In this document: positions 17,971 through 27,739 of the stretch, piece by piece
Layout of the letters: each line of letters begins with the position of its first letter
Numbering within the stretch: the stretch's first letter is position 1
From: QHXN01 sp032162705
GTDB taxonomy: Bacteria > Acidobacteriota > Blastocatellia > Pyrinomonadales > Pyrinomonadaceae
Assembly: GCA_032162705.1 (NCBI GenBank)
Contig: JAVRON010000087.1
Span: forward strand, 42,477 to 106,476
Reading direction: 5' to 3'
Length of the DNA: 64,000 nt
Notes under the pieces: generated by a model
The model's database searches: none
Seen by the model: the letters and a program-made list of their open reading frames with translations, nothing else
What the model was told of the DNA's origin: nothing
Translations under genes and position numbers: made by a program

Positions 17971-19191
17971 CTACGAGCCGCGCACGCGCAGGAAGCGGCG
18001 TTTGCCGACTTGAATGAGTAGCGGGATTAGGACAGGATCGGCACTCACATCAACTTCCGTTTCGGTCTGTGAGATGCGCTCTCCGTTTACACGCACGCCG
18101 CCCTGTTCGATGAGGCGGCGCGCTTCGGCCATTGAAGGCGCAAGCCCTGTTTCGACCAGCAGGCGCGGCAGCTTCCAGACCTGCGAGGCGACTGCGCGCT
18201 CCTCGACCTCGTCGGGCGTTTCCTTGCGACGGAAGACGCGGTTGAACTCTTCCTCGGCCGTGTCGGCTTCCACCTCGGAGTGGAAGTCTTTGATGATGTG
18301 CTTGGCAAGTGCGACCTTGAAGTCGCGCGGGTTGTCTTCGCCGTACTCGGCGCGCTCGCGCATCCATTTGATGTCGGCGACGGTCAGGTCTGTCAGTAGC
18401 TCGTAGTAGCGCCACATCAACTCGTCGGAGATTGACATGATCTTGCCGAACATCTGTTGGGGCGGCTCGTCGATGCCGATGTAGTTGCCTAAAGACTTCG
18501 ACATCTTCTGCACGCCGTCCGTGCCTTCGAGTAGAGGCGTGATGAGGGCGACCTGCGGCTCCTGTTTGTACTCGCGCTGGAGGTTGCGACCCACGAGCAG
18601 ATTGAACTTCTGGTCTGTGCCACCGAGTTCCACGTCCGCCGAGAGTGCGACCGAGTCGTATCCTTGTGTCAAGGGGTAGAGCAGCTCGTGGAGTGCGACG
18701 GGTCGCTCTTCCGCGAGGCGCTTCTGGAAATCGTCGCGCTCTAGGATTTGTTTGACCGTGACGTGCGAGGCCAGTCGGATGAAGCCCGCGGAGCCGAGCT
18801 TGTCCATCCATTCGGAGTTGAAACGTATCTCGGTTCGGTCGGGGTCGAGCAGTTTGAATATCTGCTTCTTGTAGGTCTCGGCGTTGGCGTCGATCTCCTC
18901 GCGCGTGAGTTGGGGACGGGTCGCAGACTTGCCCGATGGGTCGCCAATCAGTCCCGTGAAGTCGCCGATGAGGAAGATGACGGTGTGGCCCAGTTCCTGA
19001 AAGTGGCGGAGCTTGCGTATGACGACCGTGTGGCCGAGATGTATGTCGGGCGCGGTCGGGTCTGCGCCGAGCTTGACGCGCAGGGGCTTGCCCGTCCGCG
19101 CGCTCCGCTCCAGCTTCGCACGCAAGTCGTCCACGCGGATGACCTCGACCGCGCCCTTGCGTAAAAATTCCAGTTGCTCGTCAATCGTCAT
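17971..19191 (-). CDS. tyrS: Tyrosyl-tRNA synthetase
   Basis: 406 residues. It charges tRNA-Tyr with tyrosine in the cytoplasm. The class I signatures are present: HLGH at 51-54 (HIGH motif) and KMSKS at 229-233, with a C-terminal S4 RNA-binding domain (about 340-406; LVETGLAPSMAEARRLIEQGGVRVNG). Length fits the bacterial TyrRS subfamily of about 400-420 residues. A TATAAT on the minus strand (19198-19203) lies only six bases upstream of the ATG and no ribosome site is seen, so a leaderless transcript is possible. Confidence 0.96.
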   Translation of the reverse strand: MTIDEQLEFLRKGAVEVIRVDDLRAKLERSARTGKPLRVKLGADPTAPDIHLGHTVVIRKLRHFQELGHTVIFLIGDFTGLIGDPSGKSATRPQLTREEIDANAETYKKQIFKLLDPDRTEIRFNSEWMDKLGSAGFIRLASHVTVKQILERDDFQKRLAEERPVALHELLYPLTQGYDSVALSADVELGGTDQKFNLLVGRNLQREYKQEPQVALITPLLEGTDGVQKMSKSLGNYIGIDEPPQQMFGKIMSISDELMWRYYELLTDLTVADIKWMRERAEYGEDNPRDFKVALAKHIIKDFHSEVEADTAEEEFNRVFRRKETPDEVEERAVASQVWKLPRLLVETGLAPSMAEARRLIEQGGVRVNGERISQTETEVDVSADPVLIPLLIQVGKRRFLRVRGS

Positions 19192-19203
19192 GTGGGAATT
19201 ATA

Positions 19204-19345
19204 AACAGGGATGGACAGGAAAGAGAATTTCAGATTTTAGATTTCAGATTTGCGATTGGATAGCTTGAGCCTCTTAATCGCAAATCTAAAATCTGAAATC
19301 GCAAATCTAAAATCTGAAATCCCGTCAATCCTGTCCATCCCTGTT
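19204..19345. repeat. GATTTYA heptad inverted-repeat element with outer arms, copy 1
   Basis: Inner arms of GATTTCA/GATTTTA heptads (19227-19256 with 19276-19321) sit inside outer arms AACAGGGATGGACAGG (19204-19219) and their complement (19330-19345). The right outer arm supplies the last codons of purN, so the element overlaps a gene end. It separates purN from tyrS. Confidence 0.85.
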
Positions 19346-19951
19346 AATGCTCTCAGCCGCGACCACACGTCGCCCGATAATGTGGTAGTTGCCGCCGCAG
19401 ACGCGTGCGAGGGCTTCGGGATAAGCCTTGTGCTCTTCGACGAGGATGCGCGCGGCGAGCGTGTCGGGCGTGTCTTCGTCGAGAACGGGGACGACGCGCT
19501 GCGTGATGATGGGGCCGCCGTCGAGCGTCTCGTCAACAAAGTGGACGGTGCAGCCAGAGATGCGTACGCCGTGCTCGATGGCCTGGCGCTGCGCGTCGAG
19601 GCCGGGGAAGGCAGGGAGCAGCGAGGGGTGTATGTTGAGAATCGAAGCGCGAAACTCCGCGACGAAACAGGGCGAAAGCAGACGCATGTAACCCGCGAGG
19701 CAGACCAACTCGACGCCGCGCACGCGCAACTGCTTGATGATTTCGCGCTCGTGCTCCTCGCGCGTCCTGCCCTTGCGCTCGACCGTTAGCGCCTCGATGC
19801 CGCGCTCGCGTGCGTGTCCGAGTCCCGCCGCCGAAGCCTTATCACTGATGACGACGATGACCTCCGCGCCGGGCACGCGCCCCTCGCTCACGGCGTCTGT
19901 AAGCGCCAGCATGTTCGACCCGCGGCCCGAGATGAGGATACCGATTCTCAT
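19325..19951 (-). CDS. purN: Phosphoribosylglycinamide formyltransferase
   Basis: 208 residues. It transfers a formyl group from 10-formyl-tetrahydrofolate to GAR in step three of purine synthesis. Catalytic residues are visible: N106 and H108 (NIHPSLLPAFPG) and D144 (ETLDGGP). The N-terminal GILISGRGSNM binds the phosphoribosyl substrate. The C-terminus (about the last seven residues, INRDGQD) is encoded by the intergenic repeat element, so the ancestral stop has been replaced. It lies 66 bases downstream of purM on the same strand. Confidence 0.95.
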   Translation of the reverse strand: MRIGILISGRGSNMLALTDAVSEGRVPGAEVIVVISDKASAAGLGHARERGIEALTVERKGRTREEHEREIIKQLRVRGVELVCLAGYMRLLSPCFVAEFRASILNIHPSLLPAFPGLDAQRQAIEHGVRISGCTVHFVDETLDGGPIITQRVVPVLDEDTPDTLAARILVEEHKAYPEALARVCGGNYHIIGRRVVAAESINRDGQD

Positions 19952-20017
19952 GGGTTCAAGTTTGGTAGGAGAAAGAGCACCGTGAACGGGGTCGGGGCTT
20001 CCGCCCGTGCTTTAAAC

Positions 20018-21052
<1,035 letters not shown>

Positions 21053-21114
21053 AAGATGTTTGGCCGTCGCCTCGTGTCAGGCATGCGGGGCGTGCCGCAA
21101 GCCTCGCCGCACAT

Positions 21115-22221
21115 TTACTTCGCGCGGGCTGGCTTGTTCGAGTTTCGGTTCGCGTTCGTGTTGGCCTTCTCGGGCGTCGGCTTGGGCGCGGGCGGGAGGT
21201 CGCCGAAGTCTATGAAGCCGCGTTTGGCCGAGTCGTCGCGTAGTGCGGGAAGTCCGGCCCAGATGTCCTGGTTTGGTTTTGGCTCACGCGCGGCGGTGAT
21301 GTGGGCGTCTTCGTTCTGGCCGCGCGTGGAGATGGTGATCTCGCCCTGAAGGTCTGTGCGGAAGAGTTTCAGACCGGCGGCCTTCAGGCGTTCGAGCGTC
21401 TCGGGCGCGGGCAGCCCGTAGCGATTGTCTGCGCCCGTCGAGATGATGGCCCAGTGGAAGCCGCCGCGCTTGAGAAAGTCGGCAGAGGTCGCATACTTCG
21501 AGCCGTGGTGCGCGACCTTCAGGACGCTGGCCGCGAACTCCGCGCCGCGCTCGACCATGCGCCGCTCGGTCTGCTCCTCTGCGTCGCCCGCGAGCAGCAT
21601 CGAGAACGCGCCGTAGTCGAGACGCATGACGATGGAGTTGGCGTTCGGCACGTTGCCGCCCGCGCTCAAATCCTTTGCGGTAAATGTTGGCTCGACGGGC
21701 GCGAGCACGCGCAGCAGCACGCCGTCGCCGAGGTCAATCGGCGGCTGGTCGGGCACAGCCTTGTCAAGCTTAATGTTCTTCTGCTGGACGGCCTTCAGGA
21801 AGTCGTCGTACTCGCGCGTCGTCTGCGGGAAGCCACTGTAGAAGACCTGTCCGACATTCAGAGCCTTGAACACTTCGTCCGCGCCGCCGACGTGATCGGC
21901 GTGCGCGTGCGTGGCGACGAAGTAGTCGAGATGGTCAACGCCGAGCCGCTTCAAAGCTTCGAGTATCTTCTTGCCCGCGCCCGGCGGCCCCGCGTCAACC
22001 AGAACGGTCTTGCCCGACGGCGCGACTATGAGGATGGAGTCGCCCAAGCCGACATCGAGCACGTGGACTTGCAGCTCTTTGCCCGAAGCCGCGGGCAGTT
22101 GCCGCGCCTGACGCGCCTCCCACCACGGCTTCAAAAACTTCACCCCGGCGACAGCGCCGACCGCGAGCACCACCCCCAACACCGCCAACAGACACCCGCA
22201 TCCGCGTCTACCTTGCGCCAC
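21115..22221 (-). CDS. Membrane-anchored ComEC/Rec2-like metallo-beta-lactamase-fold hydrolase
   Basis: 368 residues, GTG start at 22219-22221 with a strong GGAGGTG site ten bases upstream. One N-terminal membrane anchor (about 10-30) leads into a metallo-beta-lactamase fold with the metal motif HAHADH (H105, H107, D109, H110), LLAGDAEEQTERR and KVAHHGSKYATS. It resembles the hydrolase part of ComEC without the competence channel. The low-complexity tail (about 330-368) is rich in Pro, Asn and Lys. Active sites of this type cleave phosphodiesters, but the substrate here is unknown. Its place between purF and purM is unusual. Confidence 0.85.
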   Translation of the reverse strand: MAQGRRGCGCLLAVLGVVLAVGAVAGVKFLKPWWEARQARQLPAASGKELQVHVLDVGLGDSILIVAPSGKTVLVDAGPPGAGKKILEALKRLGVDHLDYFVATHAHADHVGGADEVFKALNVGQVFYSGFPQTTREYDDFLKAVQQKNIKLDKAVPDQPPIDLGDGVLLRVLAPVEPTFTAKDLSAGGNVPNANSIVMRLDYGAFSMLLAGDAEEQTERRMVERGAEFAASVLKVAHHGSKYATSADFLKRGGFHWAIISTGADNRYGLPAPETLERLKAAGLKLFRTDLQGEITISTRGQNEDAHITAAREPKPNQDIWAGLPALRDDSAKRGFIDFGDLPPAPKPTPEKANTNANRNSNKPARAK

Positions 22222-22251
22222 TTACGAATCCACCTCCATGAAGAAAGAAGA

Positions 22252-22324
22252 TGATAAGTGATGAGTGATAAGTGATAAGAAAGAGAGCCTGCTTTTTCTT
22301 ATCACTTATCACTCATCACTTATC
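22252..22324. repeat. GTGATRA heptad inverted-repeat element, copy 2
   Basis: A perfect pair of 30-base arms (about 22253-22282 and 22295-22324) around a short centre. The order of GTGATAA and GTGATGA units in the left arm is exactly mirrored in the right arm. It ends two bases from the purF stop. Confidence 0.88.
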
Positions 22325-22326
22325 CC

Positions 22327-23751
22327 TCAGTCAGACGGCACTGGCTCATGCTCACGCGCGTACTGAGTCTCGGCGTCGGAGTTGATGCGCGTCGGGTATT
22401 GGCCCGTCCAGCAGGCGATGCAGGACGTTTCGGCGGGCAGGCCGCAGGCTTCGAGCATGCCCTCCATCGAGAGATAGCCGAGCGAGTCGGCCTCGATGAA
22501 GCGACAGACCTCTTCGACCGAGAGCCGCGCGGCGATCAGCTCCGACTTGTCCGGCGTGTCCACGCCGTAGTAGCAAGGGCTGACCGTTGGCGGGCAACTG
22601 ATGCGGACGTGTACTTCGCGCGCGCCCGCTTCGCGCACAAGCCTGACGATCTTCTTCGAGGTCGTGCCGCGCACAATCGAATCGTCTATCAGTACGACGC
22701 GGCGGCCACTGATGAGGTCGCGCACGGGGTTGAGCTTGAGACGAACGCCGAAACTGCGTATGGATTGTTTAGGCTCGATGAAGGTGCGACCGATGTAGTG
22801 GTTGCGCACGAGGCCGAAGCGGAAGGAGAGTCCGCTCTGCGCGGCGTAGCCGATGGCGGCGGCCACGCCCGAGTCGGGCACGGGCACGACGAGGTCTGCG
22901 TCCGCTGGCTGCTCGACGGCGAGGCGCTTGCCCATCTTGTGCCGCGACTCGTTGACCGAGCGACCGTAGACGAGCGAGTCCGGGCGCGAGAAGTAGACGT
23001 GCTCGAAGATGCAGAAGGAGCGTTGGCGCGGCGGGAGCGGATGTGTGGAGCGCAGGCCCTCGCTCGTGATCGTAATCATCTCGCCCGGCTCCACGTCGCG
23101 CACGTAGGTTGCGCCGATGAGGTCGAAGGCGCACGTCTCGGAGGCGACGACCCACGAGTCGTCGAGCCGACCCAGAGCGAGCGGGCGAAAGCCACGCGCA
23201 TCGCGGACGGCGATGAGCGCGTCCGGCGTCAGGAAGAGAATCGAGAAAGCGCCTTCGGTCTCGCGGAGGACTTCGGCGACCGCGCCCTCGACCGTCTCTG
23301 CGCGCGAGCGTGCGATGCGGTGCAGGACGACTTCGGTGTCCGAGGTCGAGTTGAAGATCGCGCCGTCGCGTTCGAGACTCCGTCTCTCTTCGGTGGCGAA
23401 GGGCAGGTTGCCGTTATGGCAGACGGCCACTTGCCCGTGCTTGCATGCGATGAGGAAGGGCTGCGCCTCGCGTACGGAGACCTCGCCCGCCGTCGAGTAG
23501 CGCGTATGTCCGATGGCCGAGACGCCGGGCAGGCGATTCAGACGCTCCTCATCGAAGACCTCAGAGACGAGTCCCATCGCGCGCTCCGAGCGGAGCACTT
23601 CGCCGTCCGAGGCGACGATGCCGCAGGACTCCTGACCGCGATGCTGAAGCTGGTAGAGGCCGAGGTATGCGAGGCGCGCGGCGTCGTCGTGGCCGTAGAT
23701 GCCGAACACGCCGCACTCGTCGCGGAATCCGTCCTTGAGTGTTTCGCTCAC
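22327..23751 (-). CDS. purF: Amidophosphoribosyltransferase
   Basis: 474 residues. It makes phosphoribosylamine from PRPP and glutamine, the first committed step of purine synthesis. A 12-residue propeptide precedes C13 (DECGVFG), the glutaminase nucleophile exposed by processing. The PRPP-binding loop VVLIDDSIVRGTT lies at about 352-364. Cysteines C247, C393, C444 and C447 (CIAC) match the pattern of the Bacillus-type enzyme with a 4Fe-4S cluster, including the 146-residue spacing between the first two. Head of the purF / ComEC-like / purM / purN group. Confidence 0.96.
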   Translation of the reverse strand: MSETLKDGFRDECGVFGIYGHDDAARLAYLGLYQLQHRGQESCGIVASDGEVLRSERAMGLVSEVFDEERLNRLPGVSAIGHTRYSTAGEVSVREAQPFLIACKHGQVAVCHNGNLPFATEERRSLERDGAIFNSTSDTEVVLHRIARSRAETVEGAVAEVLRETEGAFSILFLTPDALIAVRDARGFRPLALGRLDDSWVVASETCAFDLIGATYVRDVEPGEMITITSEGLRSTHPLPPRQRSFCIFEHVYFSRPDSLVYGRSVNESRHKMGKRLAVEQPADADLVVPVPDSGVAAAIGYAAQSGLSFRFGLVRNHYIGRTFIEPKQSIRSFGVRLKLNPVRDLISGRRVVLIDDSIVRGTTSKKIVRLVREAGAREVHVRISCPPTVSPCYYGVDTPDKSELIAARLSVEEVCRFIEADSLGYLSMEGMLEACGLPAETSCIACWTGQYPTRINSDAETQYAREHEPVPSD

Positions 23752-23841
23752 GCCTTTATACTATCGCCCGCCTTGAACCGAGAGGCCGCCCGTTGAAAGT
23801 CGCATTGTATCATTCATGCTCTTCGATGCAGAACGGGAGGA

Positions 23842-23970
<129 letters not shown>

Positions 23971-24035
23971 TTTCATTCTTCCAGAGTCGCACGTGTTATC
24001 ATGGGACGGAAGTCTGAAAGAGGAGGGCAGCGCCC

Positions 24036-24287
24036 GTGTTCGGAGTAAAGGTCTATGGCGCGGACTGGTGCGAGGACACGCGGCATGTGCGAGAGTTCTT
24101 AGACCGCCTCGGCGTCCAGTACCAGTACGTCAACGTCGAGCAGGACGAGGCGGCGGCCAAGTGGGTTCGCGCACAGAACGGCGGCAAGGAGCGTAAGCCG
24201 ACCGTTGACGTGGCCGGGCAAGTCCTCTGCGTGCCGACCGACCACGAGTTGACGAGCGCGCTGCGCGAGCGCGGCCTGATGGCATGA
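24036..24287 (+). CDS. Glutaredoxin-like protein (CEDT active site)
   Basis: 83 residues, GTG start at 24036 preceded by GAGGAGGG. A thioredoxin-fold small protein with the motif WCEDT (C12-T15), a CxxT active site like mycoredoxin or monothiol-type glutaredoxins, and the cis-proline at P55 (RKPTVDV). A further cysteine is at C65. Such proteins reduce mixed disulfides or carry out redox sensing. It is followed by a c-type cytochrome gene, but no shared pathway is evident. Confidence 0.85.
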   Translation: MFGVKVYGADWCEDTRHVREFLDRLGVQYQYVNVEQDEAAAKWVRAQNGGKERKPTVDVAGQVLCVPTDHELTSALRERGLMA

Positions 24288-24378
24288 CGGCGTCGGCGAA
24301 GCTTTCCGCACGCGCTCTTCTTTCTGCATGCGCTCTTCTTTCTGCACGCGCGCACTTTCCGCACTCGGAGGTGTCCGG

Positions 24379-24741
24379 ATGAAAAGATTTATACAGACCA
24401 CGGCGCTCTCCGTTGCGCTCACCTGCGCCGGAGTCGCTGCTGTGCGGGGCCTTGCACGGCAGGGGCATGGTCAGGCTCCGACGGCGATCAACCCGGCTGT
24501 GACCTATGCGAGAAACTGCGCGACGTGTCACGGGCGCGACGGCCACGCCGACACGTTCAAGTCGAAGCACCGTTACCACGCGCGCGACCTGACCGACGCG
24601 CGTTGGCAGGCCGCGGTGACGGACGAGCGCATCATCAACTCGATTACGAATGGCAGAGGCAAGATGCCCGCGTTCAAAAGGAAGCTGACGACCGAGCAGA
24701 TAACATCACTCCTCTCGTACGTACGCGACCTGAAGAAGTGA
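24379..24741 (+). CDS. Secreted monohaem cytochrome c
   Basis: 120 residues. ATG at 24379 is chosen over an earlier in-frame ATG because GGAG lies eight bases upstream and a signal peptide follows immediately. The haem-binding motif is CATCH (C47, C50, H51), and M96 (GKMPAF) is the likely axial ligand. The length and C-terminal LTTEQITSLLSYVRDLKK fit a class I cytochrome c of the c551/c6 type. Periplasmic electron carrier; partner oxidase or reductase is not in the window. Confidence 0.9.
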   Translation: MKRFIQTTALSVALTCAGVAAVRGLARQGHGQAPTAINPAVTYARNCATCHGRDGHADTFKSKHRYHARDLTDARWQAAVTDERIINSITNGRGKMPAFKRKLTTEQITSLLSYVRDLKK

Positions 24742-24774
24742 ACCTCGGCGACCTGAAGAAGTAAACCACGGCGA
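24725..24774. repeat. 23-bp tandem duplication at the cytochrome gene end
   Basis: The sequence around GCGACCTGAAGAAGT recurs with a 23-base period (24725-24751 and 24748-24774). The second copy changes TGA to TAA. It lies between the cytochrome stop and the next ATG, so it may have arisen by slippage. Confidence 0.75.
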
Positions 24775-25298
24775 TGGACGCCAGCCACAGCTTCACGCAC
24801 AGACTCTTAGCGACAACCTTGCGCGTCGCGCTCGTCGCCTCGCTTGTGGCAGCGGTGTGGGGCGTCTACCGGCGTCTGCCTTTGGACGACGGGCGCGAGG
24901 TCGTCGGCGCGGCGGAAGGCCGTCGCGCTTCGACGCTTCTGCACATACGCTTGCGACGCGAAGAGGTCGGCTTTCCCGTCTCGGCAGAGAAGATTCCCGT
25001 ACAGCTCTATCCCATCAACATGACGGCGGCGCGCAATGAGTTCGACTCCGAGCGGCGACCCGGCGTGCGCTTCGAGGACTTTGCCACACGCCTGATGGGC
25101 GACCGCCAGCCTTTGAGCGTCGAACTCGACGAGCGCGGCGAGGCCGCCGTCGCCGTCCCGCCCGGCAAATGGTGGATACACGCGACCGTTGATGGCGAAC
25201 GCGAACTCACATGGCGTCTCGCCATCAACGTCTCGGGCCGCGAGAAGACCGTCGAGCTTACAAAGGATAACGCCTACCTGCGCGCGAAGAGGTTTTAA
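24774..25298 (+). CDS. Hypothetical membrane-anchored protein
   Basis: 174 residues. ATG at 24774 follows the tandem duplication directly. One N-terminal hydrophobic segment (about 12-32; LATTLRVALVASLVAAVWG) should anchor or export it. The rest is a soluble domain with beta-rich motifs (STLLHIRLRREEVGFPVS, IPVQLYPINM, RPGVRFEDFATRLMG, PPGKWWIHATVDGERELTWRLAINVSG). The PPGKWWIHA stretch resembles small beta-sandwich carboxypeptidase-regulatory-like domains, but I do not recognise a family. It is cotranscribed with the cytochrome gene by position. Confidence 0.6.
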   Translation: MDASHSFTHRLLATTLRVALVASLVAAVWGVYRRLPLDDGREVVGAAEGRRASTLLHIRLRREEVGFPVSAEKIPVQLYPINMTAARNEFDSERRPGVRFEDFATRLMGDRQPLSVELDERGEAAVAVPPGKWWIHATVDGERELTWRLAINVSGREKTVELTKDNAYLRAKRF

Positions 25299-25303
25299 AG
25301 AAG

Positions 25304-25393
25304 GTGATAAGTGATGAGTGATGAGTGATAAGAAAGAGCGTCTGTGTTTTCTCATCACTCATCACTCATCACTCATCACTCATCACTTATCAT
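25304..25393. repeat. GTGATRA heptad inverted-repeat element, copy 3
   Basis: Left arm 25304-25335, right arm 25347-25393, with a short centre. The right arm has two additional heptads. The outermost GTGATAA is mirrored at the outer end of the right arm. It lies five bases after the stop at 25298 and two bases before the next start. Confidence 0.86.
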
Positions 25394-25395
25394 CC

Positions 25396-26358
25396 ATGAA
25401 GGCTCTGAGGTTCGAGAACAGACGGTTGAGCGTGACGGATGTGCCTTTGCCACAGCGTGCGGGCGAGGCGCTGGTGCGCGTGCGTCTGGCGGGCGTGTGC
25501 AACACAGACCTTGAGATTGCGCGCGGGTACGCGGGCTTCGAGGGGACGCTCGGGCACGAGTTCGTCGGAGAGGTCGAGCGTGCGCCGGGGTCGCCGGAGT
25601 TAGAGGGCAAGCGCGTCGTCGGAGAGATCAACGCCGGGTGCGGGCGTTGCGGACTGTGCCGCGCAGGAGACGCGCGCCATTGTCCCACGCGCACGGTGCT
25701 CGGCATCGTCGGGCGCGACGGAGCGTTCGCAGAGTTCCTGCAACTGCCCACGCGCAACCTTCTCATAGTGCCCGACGAAGTGTCGGACGAGCGCGCCGTC
25801 TTCATAGAGCCGCTCGCCGCCGCCTGCGCCATCACCGAGCGCGTGCGCTTCGAGCCTGAGACGCGCGTGGCGGTCGTCGGCGACGGCAAGCTCGGGCTGC
25901 TCTGCGCGCAGGCTTTGAAGGCGCTGACGGGCGCGGGCGTCACGCTCACGGGGCGGCACAAGGCAAAGCTCGACATCGCACAACGGCGCGGCGTGAGGGT
26001 TGTGAAGGCGGACGAGCTGCCGTCTTCGTTCGACCGCGCCTTCGACGTGACAATCGAAGCCTCCGGCTCGCCCGGCGGGTTCGAGACGGCGCTCAGGCTT
26101 CTGCGTCCACGCGGCACACTCGTCCTCAAGTCAACCTTCCACGGCACGACGGAGTGGAACGCCGCGCCCATCGTCGTCGATGAGATACAGATCGTCGGCT
26201 CGCGCTGCGGACGCTTTCGCCCCGCGCTCGAACTCCTACGGCGCGGCGCGGTCGATGTGGACTCACTCATCCACGAAGAGTTCCCGCTCTCCGAAGGCGT
26301 CCAAGCTCTTGAGCGCGCCGCCGCGCCCGGTGTCCTGAAGGTTCTGCTCAGACCTTGA
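25396..26358 (+). CDS. Zinc-dependent alcohol/sorbitol dehydrogenase-like protein (MDR family)
   Basis: 320 residues from ATG 25396; the open frame upstream is only repeat sequence. It has the catalytic zinc ligands C35, H54-E55 (GHEFVGEV) and probably E138 (FIEPLAA). The structural zinc pattern is C82, C85, C88, C96. A GDGKLG dinucleotide motif lies at 162-167. These mark a medium-chain dehydrogenase/reductase using NAD(P) to oxidise an alcohol or polyol. The substrate cannot be predicted. It is shorter than typical MDR enzymes of about 340-370 residues. Confidence 0.9.
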   Translation: MKALRFENRRLSVTDVPLPQRAGEALVRVRLAGVCNTDLEIARGYAGFEGTLGHEFVGEVERAPGSPELEGKRVVGEINAGCGRCGLCRAGDARHCPTRTVLGIVGRDGAFAEFLQLPTRNLLIVPDEVSDERAVFIEPLAAACAITERVRFEPETRVAVVGDGKLGLLCAQALKALTGAGVTLTGRHKAKLDIAQRRGVRVVKADELPSSFDRAFDVTIEASGSPGGFETALRLLRPRGTLVLKSTFHGTTEWNAAPIVVDEIQIVGSRCGRFRPALELLRRGAVDVDSLIHEEFPLSEGVQALERAAAPGVLKVLLRP

Positions 26359-26360
26359 AT

Positions 26361-26436
26361 AGTCTGGAGTCTGAAGTCTGGAGTCTGGAGTCAAGAAGGA
26401 TAAGAGCGATGCTGTCTTGACTCCAGACTCCAGACT
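26361..26436. repeat. GTCTGRA heptad inverted-repeat element, copy 1
   Basis: Left arm AGTCTGGAGTCTGAA-type heptads (26361-26393) pairs with TGACTCCAGACTCCAGACT (about 26417-26436). The centre AGAGCGATGCTGTCTTGACT is shared with the copy at 56151. It begins two bases after the dehydrogenase stop. Confidence 0.85.
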
Positions 26437-26445
26437 TTTTTTAAC

Positions 26446-27399
26446 ATGAAGCTGAAAGCGAATCTCGGCGCGGACGGCGCGATACTGCTAACGACGCTCA
26501 TCTGGGGCTCGACGTTTGCGGTCGCGCGCGGCGTCCTCGACCATTGGCCGCCGCTTCAGTATCTGGCGGTGCGGATGCCTCTGGCGGCGCTGGTCTTCGC
26601 GGCGCTCTTCCCGCGCCGGGTCTTCGGGGCGACGCGTGCAGCGTGGAGGGCGGGCGCGACGCTCGGTGCGCTCATCGGCGCGGCCTTCCTCTTGCAGACC
26701 GTGGGGCTGCTCTACACGACGCCCGCGAAGTCCGCATTCATCTCAGGGCTTACCACACCACTCATCCCCATCGTCGCCTATGTCGTCTGGCGCACGCGCC
26801 CGAGCCGCGAGAACCTGATAGGGATCGTGCTCGCCTCAATCGGCGGCGCGCTCATCCTCGCGCCCGTCGAGGCAGCCGGAGTGGTCAACAAGGGCGACCT
26901 CATCACGCTCTCGACCACGCTGCTCTTCGCCACGCACGTCACTTTGATGAGTCTGTACGCGCGCCGCTTCGACGTGCGGCAGTTGAGTGCTTTGCAGATC
27001 ACGGTGGCCGCCGCGTTCATACTCGGGGCGTGGCTCTGTGTGCGAGCCGCCGTGGCGCTCGCGGGCGCAGGAGCGCTCCCGCCCGGACTCGCGCGCGAAG
27101 CGGAGCCGCTCGCATGGAGCGCGTCGGCCACGTGGCAACTCGCCTATCTCGTGTTGATCGCCACGGTCGCCGTCTTTATGATCTGGACGTGGGGGCAGGC
27201 GCGCATGTCCGCCACGCACGCCGCCGTCATCTTCAGCCTTGAGCCGGTCTTCGCCACCGCCTTCGCCGTCGCCTTGCGCGGCTCCGCCGAATGGACGGGC
27301 GGACGCGCCACTGTCGGCGCGCTGCTCGTCGTCGCGGGCGTCATCGTGTCGGAACTGCGCTGGGGGAGGGAAGAGAGAGAAGTAGACAGTAGACAGTAG
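26446..27399 (+). CDS. EamA (DMT superfamily) transporter
   Basis: 317 residues, with about ten hydrophobic segments arranged as two EamA halves: the first starting at LLTTLIWGSTFAVARG, the second at LITLSTTLLFATHVTLMSLYARRFD. The conserved SLEPVFATAFAVAL motif sits near the end. It is an inner-membrane permease for amino acids or other small metabolites; the substrate is unknown. The last five residues (VDSRQ) and the stop codon derive from the AGTAGAC repeat element that follows. The ancestral C-terminus has apparently been replaced. No clear ribosome site precedes ATG 26446. Confidence 0.9.
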   Translation: MKLKANLGADGAILLTTLIWGSTFAVARGVLDHWPPLQYLAVRMPLAALVFAALFPRRVFGATRAAWRAGATLGALIGAAFLLQTVGLLYTTPAKSAFISGLTTPLIPIVAYVVWRTRPSRENLIGIVLASIGGALILAPVEAAGVVNKGDLITLSTTLLFATHVTLMSLYARRFDVRQLSALQITVAAAFILGAWLCVRAAVALAGAGALPPGLAREAEPLAWSASATWQLAYLVLIATVAVFMIWTWGQARMSATHAAVIFSLEPVFATAFAVALRGSAEWTGGRATVGALLVVAGVIVSELRWGREEREVDSRQ

Positions 27400-27565
27400 T
27401 CAGTAGTCAGTAGTCAGTAGTCAGTAGTCAGTAGACAGTAGTCAGTAGTCAGTAGACAGTAGACAGTAGAAAAACCCTCTTTCAGCGAGCCGTCACGATG
27501 ACATCAGCGGCTCCGTCGCAACGCGGAGCGCTACTGACTACTGACTACTGACTACTGTCTACTTC
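27379..27565. repeat. AGTAGWC heptad inverted-repeat element with conserved core, copy 2
   Basis: A long left arm of AGTAGAC/AGTAGTC heptads (27379-27470), a core (about 27471-27530) that reads as the inverted homologue of the core at 23883-23940, and a right arm CTACTGA/CTACTGT (27531-27565). The left arm overlaps the last 21 bases of the EamA gene. Confidence 0.9.
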
Positions 27566-27568
27566 CCT

Positions 27569-27597
27569 TTGCGGCGGGTGGCGGCATTAGTTATACT
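27569..27597 (+). promoter_or_regulatory. Sigma-70-like promoter of the HtrA protease gene
   Basis: TTGCGG (27569-27574), 17-base spacer, TATACT (27592-27597). It is about 140 bases before the start at 27740 and just outside the heptad element. Confidence 0.5.
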
Positions 27598-27739
27598 CAA
27601 GGCTCGTCCCTGTGCTCTAAAGTCGCTCCTCGTTTCGGCGCACAGATCGGCGGCACTTCGCGGCACTTCGGTGCAGTGCGGCGGCGTTGACCGCGTGACC
27701 TACCCGACTCCTTTGAAGTTTAGAAGGTGAAAAAGTTTT

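Noticed and set aside
22348..23796. Open frame of 482 codons opposite purF
   Set aside because: purF is complete with all catalytic residues on the other strand; this frame is a GC-driven artefact.
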